Source: Hespellia sp.
Lineage (GTDB): Bacteria > Bacillota > Clostridia > Lachnospirales > Lachnospiraceae
Direction of reading: 5' to 3'
Assembly: GCA_028694105.1 (NCBI GenBank)
Contig: JAQUUC010000003.1
Coordinates: 1 to 64,000 of the forward strand
Length of the DNA: 64,000 nucleotides
Shown: piece after piece, positions 24,707 to 31,512 of the stretch
Numbering within the stretch: the first letter of the stretch is position 1
Layout: each line of letters begins with the position of its first letter
Notes under the pieces: generated by a model
The model's input: the letters and a program-made list of their open reading frames with translations, nothing else
The model's database searches: none
Told to the model about the DNA's origin: nothing
Position numbers and translations under genes: made by a program

Positions 24707-25452
24707 AACAGGAATTAAGAGCGGGCGAGCGTCTGGATGACCTGCAGATCAAGGGATACGAGATTATTCAAAATCCCGGGAAGTTCTGTTATGGCATGGA
24801 CGCGGTGCTGTTGTCAGATTTTGTAAAAGTGAAATGTGGTGAGACCATGCTGGACCTTGGAACGGGGACCGGCATTTTGCCGATTCTGCTGGAGGCGAAG
24901 ACGAAGGGGGCGCATTTTACCGGGCTGGAGATTCAGGAGGAGAGTGCCGAGATGGCGCGGCGAAGTGTCCTTCACAATCATCTGGAAGAGAAGATTGATA
25001 TTGTGACAGGGGATATCAAAGAGGCTGCGATGATATTTCCACAAAGGTTTTTTGATGTGATTACGACGAATCCGCCGTACATGATTGATGAGCACGGGCT
25101 GACGAATCAGAAGGATGCGATTCGGATTGCGCGGCATGAGGTGCTGTGTGGTCTGGATGATGTTTTGCGGGAGAGTGCGAAGATGCTGCATCCTGGAAAA
25201 GGGCGGTTTTATATGGTGCATCGGCCGTTTCGGCTTGTGGAGATTTTGATGAAGATGAGCAGGTATGGGATTGAGCCAAAGCGGATGCGGCTGGTGCATC
25301 CGTATGTGGACAAGGAACCGAATATGGTCCTGATTGAGGGCGTGCGCGGAGCAAGGCCGCGGATGACGGTGGAACGACCGCTGATTGTGTATGAGAAGGA
25401 CCGGAGCTATACGGCGGAGATTTTGCGGATCTATGGATTGAGCCAGGGGTGA
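24703..25452 (+). CDS. trmN6: tRNA1(Val) adenine-37 N6-methyltransferase-like protein
   Basis: 249 residues. SAM-dependent N6-adenine methyltransferase of the YabB/YfiC family that modifies A37 of tRNA1-Val in E. coli. SAM motif DLGTGTGILPILL (residues about 48-60), catalytic NPPY (TTNPPYMIDEHG). N-terminus LDDLQIKGYEIIQNPGKFCYGMDAVLL is characteristic. Flanked by ricT and rsmI as in Bacillus (yabB). Its start codon and upstream region are formed by the dispersed repeat, so translation initiation may have been remodelled by repeat insertion. Confidence 0.9.
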   Translation: MEQELRAGERLDDLQIKGYEIIQNPGKFCYGMDAVLLSDFVKVKCGETMLDLGTGTGILPILLEAKTKGAHFTGLEIQEESAEMARRSVLHNHLEEKIDIVTGDIKEAAMIFPQRFFDVITTNPPYMIDEHGLTNQKDAIRIARHEVLCGLDDVLRESAKMLHPGKGRFYMVHRPFRLVEILMKMSRYGIEPKRMRLVHPYVDKEPNMVLIEGVRGARPRMTVERPLIVYEKDRSYTAEILRIYGLSQG

Positions 25453-25545
25453 GCCATGGGGACGGACCCTGTGGAAACCAAAAAAGTGAGCCATGGGGAC
25501 AGACCCTGCGGCAGCAAAGTGAGCCATGGGGACAGACCCTATGGA
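25450..25545 (+). repeat. Three copies of the dispersed repeat between trmN6 and rsmI
   Basis: Copies at about 25450-25474, 25486-25511 and 25519-25544, with consensus GTGAGCCATGGGGACRGACCC. The linkers differ (AAACCAAAAAA; CAGCAAA). The first copy overlaps the trmN6 stop region. The last two with their CAGCAAA linker are nearly identical to the array at 27280-27347. Confidence 0.85.
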
Positions 25546-25557
25546 TAAGGAGGAAGT

Positions 25558-26397
25558 ATGGCGGGAATTTTATATTTGTGTGCGACACCGATTGGAAATC
25601 TGGAGGATATGACATTTCGTGCGGTGCGCATGCTCGGTGAAGTGGATTTGATTGCGGCGGAGGACACGAGGAACAGCATTAAGCTTTTGAATCATTTTGA
25701 GATAAAGACGCCGATGACGAGCTATCATGAATACAATAAATTTGATAAGGGACGTGTGCTGGTCGATAAGCTTCTGGAAGGGCAGAATATTGCACTGATC
25801 ACGGATGCCGGGACGCCGGGCATTTCCGATCCGGGCGAGGAGCTTGTGAAAATGTGTTACGAGGCGGGGGTGGAGGTGACTTCGCTGCCGGGAGCGTGTG
25901 CATGTGTGACGGCGCTGATTTTGTCAGGGCTCTCAACGAGGCGGTTTGCGTTTGAGGCATTTCTGCCCGCGGACAAGAGAGAGCGGCAGATGGTTCTGAA
26001 TGAGCTGAAGGATGAGACGAGGACGACGATTATTTACGAGGCGCCACACCGTCTGTTGAAGACATTGAATTTGTTGAAGGAGCAGCTTGGCAATCGGAGA
26101 GTGACGGTATGCCGGGAGCTGACGAAGCGCTATGAGACGGCATTTCAGACAACGCTGGAGGATGCCATTTCCTATTATGAGGCGAACGCACCGAAGGGGG
26201 AATGTGTGCTGGTTCTGGAGGGCAGATCGCGCACGGAACTGCAGGAAGAGGCGCGGCAGGAGTGGGAAAAGCTGACCGTGGAAGAGCATATGGAGTACTA
26301 TGAGAAGCAGGGAATTGACCGTAAGGAAGCAATGAAGAAGGTTGCGAAGGATCGCGGCGTAACAAAAAGAGATATCTACCAGCAGCTCTGTGTTTAA
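25558..26397 (+). CDS. rsmI: 16S rRNA (cytidine-1402-2'-O)-methyltransferase
   Basis: 279 residues; AAGGAGGA upstream of ATG 25558. Methylates C1402 of 16S rRNA using SAM. Tetrapyrrole-methylase fold with LCATPIGNLEDMT, AEDTRNSIKLLNHF, ALITDAGTPGISDPGE and EAPHRLLKTL motifs; C-terminal helical extension. Fits the yaaT-yabB-yabC (rsmI) gene order. Its last codons form one arm of a long terminator hairpin. Confidence 0.95.
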   Translation: MAGILYLCATPIGNLEDMTFRAVRMLGEVDLIAAEDTRNSIKLLNHFEIKTPMTSYHEYNKFDKGRVLVDKLLEGQNIALITDAGTPGISDPGEELVKMCYEAGVEVTSLPGACACVTALILSGLSTRRFAFEAFLPADKRERQMVLNELKDETRTTIIYEAPHRLLKTLNLLKEQLGNRRVTVCRELTKRYETAFQTTLEDAISYYEANAPKGECVLVLEGRSRTELQEEARQEWEKLTVEEHMEYYEKQGIDRKEAMKKVAKDRGVTKRDIYQQLCV

Positions 26398-26430
26398 GCA
26401 CAGACGCTGCGGCGGATATCTCTTTTGGTT
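26365..26430 (+). terminator. Terminator overlapping the rsmI 3' end
   Basis: Arms AAAAGAGATATC (26365-26376) and GATATCTCTTTT (26415-26426) enclose a second pairing CTGTG-TTTAAG-CACAG. The right arm ends in TTTT and GGTTT. The left arm lies within the rsmI coding sequence. It ends the lepB-to-rsmI operon. Confidence 0.75.
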
Positions 26431-26485
26431 TGCCGGTCATGCGGGGAAATAGTGTATCTTCCTCTTGTTCATCTATCCGGAGGGA

Positions 26486-27151
26486 TTAGATTTTTTGTTT
26501 TACGATTTCTTTGATTTCTCCATCCTGCATGAGGATGACTTCGGTTCCGTATTTGACGGCCTCCTCATAATTGTTCGTGACATACAGAATGGTCATGCCG
26601 AGATCCTCATGGATACGGCGCATATCGGATAACATTTGAATTTTCAGGGTGTCGTTCTGGCGGGAAAAATCTTCGTCGATCAGAAGAACGCCGGGGTTGC
26701 AGATGATGGCGCGTGCAAGTGCGACACGCTGGCGGTCTACATCCGTGATTCTCCTGACTCTGTGGTTTAATATTTCCGAAATGCCTAAGAAGACGGCGGT
26801 TTTTTGTACGCGAAAATCAGTTTCGTTATGCTCCACATTTCTCAGGCGCAGGCCGAGCGCGATATTTTCGTATACGTTCAAATGTGTGTAGAGGTTGTAA
26901 TTCTGAAAGGCCATGGCGATCGGGCGGTCCCGGGCGGGAATGTCCGAAAGCAGCAGGTCATCCATCCAGATCTCGCCGGAGGTAATGGATTCCAGACCGG
27001 CAATCATGCGCAGGATTGTGGATTTGCCGCAACCGGAAGGGCCGTGAAACGCGACAAGTTCATTGTCGTTGATTTTCAGGTTCGCATTTTTGACGGAAAC
27101 GAATCCGTTGGGGTAGGTTTTGCATAAATCTTTGATGATAATGTTTGCCAT
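26486..27151 (-). CDS. Degenerate, truncated sugar-type ABC ATPase (MsmK/MalK-like)
   Basis: 221 residues from ATG 27151. The N-terminal half is a good MalK/MsmK nucleotide-binding domain: Walker A GPSGCGKST, Q-loop AMAFQNYNLYTHL and the VALARAI helix. However, the LSGGQ signature is replaced by RITDVDRQR, the D-loop by SRQND, and the H-switch histidine by Asn (YVTNNYEEA); Walker B is LLIDED. The C-terminal TOBE/OB regulatory domain (about 130 residues) is absent. No permease gene is adjacent. It may be a pseudo-ATPase with a regulatory role or a decaying paralogue. A repeat array lies upstream. Confidence 0.85.
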   Translation of the reverse strand: MANIIIKDLCKTYPNGFVSVKNANLKINDNELVAFHGPSGCGKSTILRMIAGLESITSGEIWMDDLLLSDIPARDRPIAMAFQNYNLYTHLNVYENIALGLRLRNVEHNETDFRVQKTAVFLGISEILNHRVRRITDVDRQRVALARAIICNPGVLLIDEDFSRQNDTLKIQMLSDMRRIHEDLGMTILYVTNNYEEAVKYGTEVILMQDGEIKEIVKQKI

Positions 27152-27255
27152 AAGCGGTACCAGCTTTCTTAATCTATAGTAGATAGCATTTCCGATTCTC
27201 TTTTTGTTGATTCCATTATAGAACATTTTTACATTTGAGACAAGTAGGCGAAAAA

Positions 27256-27347
27256 GTGAGCCAGGGGGACGGACCCTGCGGCAGCAAAGTGAGCCATGGG
27301 GACAGACCCTGCGGCAGCAAAGTGAGCCATGGGGACAGACCCTATGG
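27256..27347 (+). repeat. Three copies of the dispersed repeat at the spmB 3' end
   Basis: Copies begin at about 27256, 27289 and 27322 with GCAGCAAA linkers. The last copy contains CCCTATGG, whose complement gives the TAG stop of spmB (27344-27342). The array thus separates spmB from the degenerate ABC gene and may have replaced the native spmB end. Confidence 0.85.
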
Positions 27348-27857
27348 CAGCATCGCACTTGCGACAATGCCGGCGAGGGTGGCAATCAGCGCGCCGGCGA
27401 GGGTCCAGCGGGTCCGCGTCACCTGCACGCTTAAAAAATACACGCTCATCGTGTAGAACACGGTCTCGGTCGAGGCGAGCATAATGGAGGCAATCATCCC
27501 GATCCGCGAATCGGTCCCGTACTCCCGGTAAATATCGAGCAGCAGCCCGGTTGCGGCAGAGGAGGAGAACAGTTTGACCAGCGCCAGAGGAACAAGTGTC
27601 CCTGAAAATCCAATCTGCTCCGTGACCATGCCGATTCCATTTCCAAGAAAGGTGAGAAGCCCGGAAGCGCGCAGGATGCTGACGGCAATCATGAGGCCGA
27701 CAAGCGTGGGCATAATCCGGGCAACGGTGCGGGCACCTTCTCTGGCGCCGGTCAGGAACACTTCGTAGACGGAGATGCGTTTTAGCAGTCCGTAGACGAG
27801 GATGGATAGGAGAATGAGCGGAACGAGAATTTCGGACAGAAAGAGGAGAAATTGCAT
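27342..27857 (-). CDS. spmB: Spore maturation protein B
   Basis: 171 residues from ATG 27857 (GGTGGTGA five bases upstream; the ATG at 27875 has no site). SpmA and SpmB are membrane proteins needed for spore core dehydration in Bacillus and Clostridium. Nucleoside-recognition/Gate-type hydrophobic protein with about five TM helices, including REGARTVARIMPTLVGLM and FSSSAATGLL, characteristic of SpmB. spmA is normally the adjacent upstream gene; here it lies at 29703 on the opposite strand, beyond a DUF885 gene. The stop codon lies inside a dispersed repeat. Confidence 0.88.
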   Translation of the reverse strand: MQFLLFLSEILVPLILLSILVYGLLKRISVYEVFLTGAREGARTVARIMPTLVGLMIAVSILRASGLLTFLGNGIGMVTEQIGFSGTLVPLALVKLFSSSAATGLLLDIYREYGTDSRIGMIASIMLASTETVFYTMSVYFLSVQVTRTRWTLAGALIATLAGIVASAMLP

Positions 27858-27883
27858 GGCGGTCACCACCGGCATTTTTGTAA

Positions 27884-27919
27884 ATATATGTCATGGAAAA
27901 CTTGCCCTATGACATATAT
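27884..27919. promoter_or_regulatory. Inverted repeat in the spmB/DUF885 divergent region
   Basis: ATATATGTCAT (27884-27894) and ATGACATATAT (27909-27919) form perfect 11-base arms around a 14-base centre between the divergent genes. It is probably a shared operator or part of divergent promoters; I cannot assign -10 and -35 boxes with confidence. Confidence 0.5.
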
Positions 27920-27948
27920 TAGTTCAAAGCCCGTTTTATGGAGCCCGC

Positions 27949-29727
27949 ATGTCTGCCAAATCTCAGGAACGATCCGCCCGAATTATTTTGCCGAAATTTT
28001 GTCCATTATTTAAAGTGCTTCTCTTATTCACACTTCTTTTTTTATTCACAGGATTATCAACAGGATGCGCAGGTTCATCCGCAGCTTCCACCTCGAACCA
28101 GCGATTTGAACACATGACCCGTGAATTGTTTTGTCAGGAAATGGAAAACAGTACAATCAGTCTGCATTACACGCTGCAAAATCCGAAAGAGTATGGAATT
28201 GAAAAGGTAATTCCCACATTTGGAACAATTTCCACGGACAGTGATTTATCCGGAATGGCGCTGGAAAACACGCTGAGCTCTGTGGAAAAGTTCGATGAGG
28301 AAATGCTTTCTGTGGATAACCGTCTGACAAAACAGGTGCTGGAAGATTATCTGAACACTTCTCTAGAAGGTCTTACATACACGTTATATCAGGAACCGCT
28401 GAGCACGGTGAGCGGCGCGCAGAGCCAGATTCCGGTTCTGTTATCGGAATTTCGCATGGAGTCGAAAGCGGATGTGGAAATGTATCTGGAGCTGGTCGAG
28501 ACGCTGCCGGCATATTTTCAGTCTGTGATTACATTTGAGGAGGAGAAGTCGAAGGCCGGGCTTTTTATGTCGGATGCGGTGGCGGAAAAGGTCATCGCGC
28601 AGTGTCAGGCGTTCATTGACATGGGAGACGAGAATTATCTCATTTCCACGTTTGTGGACCGCGTGAAGCTGATTGAGGAAATTGGGTCCGACCAGAGGGA
28701 CATTTATATAGAAGCAAATGCGAAGGCCGTCACCGAGACAATGACAAATGCGTATAAGAATCTGCGGCAGGGTGTGGAGAAGCTGAAGGGTACGGGGGTG
28801 AACAGTGCGGGACTCTGTTACTATCCGGAGGGGCAGCAGTATTATTCCTATCTTGCAGAGCGTCAGACCGGTGCGGACTGCACGGTTTCGGAAATGAAGA
28901 TGATGGCGAAGACGCAGATACTGGAGGATCTGACGTCTATGGAACGCGAGCTGGGGCTTGAGGCATCGGCGCAGATTTCCGGGAACAATGCCATTGCCAT
29001 GCTTGAGGATCTGCAGGAAAAGAGCAGCAAAGCATTTCCAAAATCACCGGACACTACGGCGCAGATTAAGTATGTTCCGGCGTCCATGGAGGCGGTCTTA
29101 AGTCCGGCATTTTATATGATTCCGCCGATTGATAACATTTCCGAAAATGTGATTTATGTCAATCAGTCGCAGGTGCAGAGTGGGCTGTCGCTCTATACGA
29201 CGCTGGCGCACGAGGGCTATCCGGGGCATCTGTACCAGACAACGTATTATGCGAACCAGAATCCGGATGAGATTCGGTCTATATTGAATTACGGTGGATA
29301 CACGGAAGGCTGGGCGACCTACGCGGAAATGATGAGCTATTATCTTGCGCCGCTTACGAAGGAACAGGCGGTGCTGTGTCAGAAAAATGCATCGATTATT
29401 CTGGGGCTTTATGCGCTGGCGGATATTGGGATTCACTATGATGGCTGGCAGCGGGAGGCGGCGGTTTCGTTTTTTCGGTCGTATGGAATCGGGGATGAAG
29501 CGGTGGTGTCGGAAATCTATGATTTGATTCTTGGCGATCCGGGAAATTACCTCAAGTATTATATCGGATATCTGGAATTTTTGAACATTAAAAAGGACGC
29601 AATGGTGCGGATGGGCGATGCATTTTCGCAGCAGGAATTCCATGAGGCGGTGCTTAAGACCGGACCGGCACCGTTTGAAATTGTGAGGGAGCAGGTGGAT
29701 ACATGGATTACCTCTGGGCAGGAATGA
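27949..29727 (+). CDS. DUF885 lipoprotein, probable metallopeptidase
   Basis: 592 residues; GGAG six bases before ATG 27949. N-terminal lipoprotein signal with lipobox LSTGC (about residue 42), so it is exported and lipid-anchored. The DUF885 domain fills the rest. The signature HEGYPGH (HExxH-like metal site) occurs near residue 423, followed by GGYTEGWATYAEMM with a third candidate ligand. The family resembles gluzincin-type peptidases; natural substrates are unknown. It is placed between the two spm genes and overlaps spmA by 25 bases, so it may be co-expressed with it. Confidence 0.87.
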   Translation: MSAKSQERSARIILPKFCPLFKVLLLFTLLFLFTGLSTGCAGSSAASTSNQRFEHMTRELFCQEMENSTISLHYTLQNPKEYGIEKVIPTFGTISTDSDLSGMALENTLSSVEKFDEEMLSVDNRLTKQVLEDYLNTSLEGLTYTLYQEPLSTVSGAQSQIPVLLSEFRMESKADVEMYLELVETLPAYFQSVITFEEEKSKAGLFMSDAVAEKVIAQCQAFIDMGDENYLISTFVDRVKLIEEIGSDQRDIYIEANAKAVTETMTNAYKNLRQGVEKLKGTGVNSAGLCYYPEGQQYYSYLAERQTGADCTVSEMKMMAKTQILEDLTSMERELGLEASAQISGNNAIAMLEDLQEKSSKAFPKSPDTTAQIKYVPASMEAVLSPAFYMIPPIDNISENVIYVNQSQVQSGLSLYTTLAHEGYPGHLYQTTYYANQNPDEIRSILNYGGYTEGWATYAEMMSYYLAPLTKEQAVLCQKNASIILGLYALADIGIHYDGWQREAAVSFFRSYGIGDEAVVSEIYDLILGDPGNYLKYYIGYLEFLNIKKDAMVRMGDAFSQQEFHEAVLKTGPAPFEIVREQVDTWITSGQE

Positions 29728-30341
29728 TGATTGCCGGAATTGTCTATGGCGCGTTTGCCGGGACGCTTCCGGAGATTACGACAGCAGTGATTGATTCGGC
29801 GAAAGAAGCTATTATGCTGTGTATTACGATGCTGGGGGTGATGTCCTTCTGGATGGGGATGATGGAGATTGCGACGCAGGCCGGGATTATTGAGTCGATG
29901 TCGCACAGGATGCGGCCGGTGATGCATTTCCTCTTCCCGCGGGTGCCGCCGCAGTCGGCGGCGTACCGGTTTATCACCACCAATGTGCTCGCAAATGTGC
30001 TTGGCCTCGGGTGGGCGGCGACGCCGGCGGGGTTAAAGGCCATGGAAGGATTGCGCGAATTGAACCATGGGAGCCATGGGGACGGTTCTTGTGGCACCAG
30101 AAAAATGAGCCAGAGGGACGGACCTTGTGGCACGGAAAATACAGCCACAGATGAGATGTGCACCTTTCTTGTTATTAACATTTCTTCGCTCCAGCTGATT
30201 CCGATGAACATTATCGCTTACCGCAGCCAGTATGGAAGCGTAGATCCGGCAGCAGTCATCGGGCCGGGAATTGTGGCAACGCTGTGCAGTACGTTGGCAG
30301 CCGTGGTGTTTTGTAAGGTGATGTGCGGGCGGAGAAGGTGA
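29703..30341 (+). CDS. spmA: Spore maturation protein A with in-frame repeat insertion
   Basis: 212 residues. Membrane protein of spore core dehydration, partner of SpmB. Recognisable core: PEITTAVIDSAKEAI, LGVMSFWMGMMEIA, ITTNVLANVLGLGWAATPAGLKAME, ATDEMCTFLVINISSLQLIP, IAYRSQYGS. Between LRELN and ATDEMCTF there are about 26 residues (HGSHGDGSCG ... RDGPCG) encoded by two copies of the dispersed repeat; this segment is absent from SpmA as I know it. Reading frame is preserved, so the protein may still work with an enlarged loop. Overlaps the DUF885 gene by 25 bases. Confidence 0.88.
   Translation: MDYLWAGMMIAGIVYGAFAGTLPEITTAVIDSAKEAIMLCITMLGVMSFWMGMMEIATQAGIIESMSHRMRPVMHFLFPRVPPQSAAYRFITTNVLANVLGLGWAATPAGLKAMEGLRELNHGSHGDGSCGTRKMSQRDGPCGTENTATDEMCTFLVINISSLQLIPMNIIAYRSQYGSVDPAAVIGPGIVATLCSTLAAVVFCKVMCGRRR
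30063..30138 (+). repeat. Two dispersed-repeat copies inside spmA
   Basis: GAGCCATGGGGACGGTTCTT (about 30070-30089) with its flanks, and GAGCCAGAGGGACGGACCTT (about 30107-30126) followed by GTGGCAC, lie within the coding sequence. The second copy has diverged (AGAGGG). They add in-frame codons without a stop. Confidence 0.85.
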
Positions 30342-30376
30342 GCCATAGGGTCCGTCCCCATGGCTCCCATTTTTTT
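30340..30376 (+). terminator. Terminator formed by an inverted copy of the dispersed repeat
   Basis: GAGCCATAGGG-TCCGT-CCCCATGGCTC forms an 11-pair stem with one mismatch, followed by CCATTTTTTT. The stem is the dispersed repeat in reverse orientation, directly after the spmA stop codon. It probably terminates the DUF885-spmA transcript. Confidence 0.75.
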
Positions 30377-30576
30377 CTTGTAATATAGAGGAAAATGTGA
30401 TAATGTAAGTATACAGATTCTTGAAAAGGCATTCGTCTTTCGCAATCTCAAACAGTATCCGGTCGTTTCGGCCAATTGATTTCAACAAGGAAAAATTTAT
30501 AATGTGAGGAAGTGATGCCTATGGAAATTTTGTGCAATATTACATAACAATACTGGTGGCTATTGGAAAACAAACA
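30377..30576. other. Gap between the repeat-derived terminator and the coiled-coil gene
   Basis: About 200 bases with no gene I can support. The minus strand has a short reading frame (beginning LKSIGRNDRILFEIAKDE) that could be a gene remnant but has no start signal. Confidence 0.4.
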
Positions 30577-30585
30577 TGGTATAAT
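30577..30585 (+). promoter_or_regulatory. Extended -10 promoter of the coiled-coil gene
   Basis: TGGTATAAT is a perfect extended -10 element 26 bases before the chosen start codon. No good -35 box is seen 17 bases upstream. Confidence 0.5.
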
Positions 30586-30610
30586 TTTCAAACACATAGG
30601 AGTGATGAAT

Positions 30611-31069
30611 ATGACAAACGAGTATATGGAACTTGTAAATGCGTTCTCTGTGATGCTGGATGAGCGCGACGCGAGATGGGACAAGAATCTGGAACAAAAA
30701 TTGGATGAGCGCGATGCGAGATGGGACAAGAATCTGGAACAAAAATTGGATGAGCGCGATGCAAAATGGGATCAAAAAATGGATCAGAGATTTGCCGCGC
30801 ATCAGGTGAAATGGAAAGAAGATTTGAATCAAATTTTAGATACGCGATTTCATGAGAGTGAAAATATGGTTCTGAAAGAAATTGACCGTGTACATGAATC
30901 CTTAATTGAACATAAGAAAGATACAAAGTCTAATTTCGAGCAGATGAACAGAAGAATGGATCGCATGCAGCAGAAGATGGATGCGAACCATAATGAGATT
31001 TTGCAGGCATATTCTTTTTTACGAAACCACGGAGAGCGTATTGAGAGATTGGAACAGAAAGTTTCGTAA
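30611..31069 (+). CDS. Coiled-coil protein with 15-residue tandem repeats
   Basis: 152 residues from ATG 30611 (AGGAG eight bases upstream; ATG 30605 is too close to the site). No signal peptide or TM helix. Residues about 17-62 contain three tandem copies of a 15-residue unit (LDERDARWDKNLEQK and variants), encoded by a 45-bp DNA repeat, and the rest is a charged amphipathic helix (MNRRMDRMQQKMDANHNEI). I do not recognise a family. The repeat number is likely variable between strains. It stands alone between the terminator after spmA and the metG promoter. Confidence 0.7.
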   Translation: MTNEYMELVNAFSVMLDERDARWDKNLEQKLDERDARWDKNLEQKLDERDAKWDQKMDQRFAAHQVKWKEDLNQILDTRFHESENMVLKEIDRVHESLIEHKKDTKSNFEQMNRRMDRMQQKMDANHNEILQAYSFLRNHGERIERLEQKVS

Positions 31070-31072
31070 ACC

Positions 31073-31101
31073 TTGACATTCTGCGCCCGCTGTGCTACGA
31101 T
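31073..31101 (+). promoter_or_regulatory. metG promoter
   Basis: TTGACA (31073-31078), 17 bases, TACGAT (31096-31101), immediately after the coiled-coil gene. Transcription would start near 31108, at the beginning of the T-box leader. Confidence 0.65.
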
Positions 31102-31107
31102 TTTATT

Positions 31108-31446
31108 CGTTAATAACGCAAACGCTATGACGAAAAGAGTATGCTGACAGACATTTTACAGAGAATTCCCGTGAGGAGAGATTTCCCAGATAGGATGAAG
31201 TAATTTCCAGAGTATGAAGGAGAGATTTCCGGGCTGAGAGGGATGAATGAAAAGCGGCAGAAGATGGTTTCCGAGCGGTGTGATCGAGCACGAGGTTAGA
31301 TCACAAAGGGTGCGCCCTTTACAGCAGCAGAGTATCGAGCAGGGTACTCACTAAGGTTTACACTGCGAGGTGTAGACGAATAGAAGTGGTAACACGATGC
31401 ATATCGTCTTCTCTGGAATTTATTTTTAGAGAAGACGTTTTTTGTC
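31108..31446 (+). ncRNA. T-box riboswitch (leader of methionyl-tRNA synthetase)
   Basis: A structured leader of about 340 bases precedes metG. The T-box sequence AGAAGTGGTAACACG lies at about 31383-31397, directly before the terminator hairpin CGTCTTCTCT/AGAGAAGACG (31405-31437) and TTTTTT. The 5' part (GACGAAAAGAGTATGCTGACAG) resembles the start of Stem I. AUG triplets near 31243-31250 are specifier candidates for tRNA-Met. Uncharged tRNA would stabilise the antiterminator and switch on metG. Confidence 0.85.
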
Positions 31447-31512
31447 GCTAAGCGTCCGAAAAGCTGCCAGTGGCAGGTTCTTCGGTTCGCTGTGAGAAGG
31501 AGAGGAAAGAAC

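Noticed and set aside
25450-27347. Regularly spaced repeats that could suggest a CRISPR array
   Set aside because: Copies are only 7-12 bases apart with identical linkers, no unique spacers, and no cas genes nearby.
27229-27894. Long minus-strand frame overlapping spmB in another phase
   Set aside because: Low-complexity and made partly of repeat sequence (VPMAHFAAAG units); the spmB frame has family motifs and a better start.
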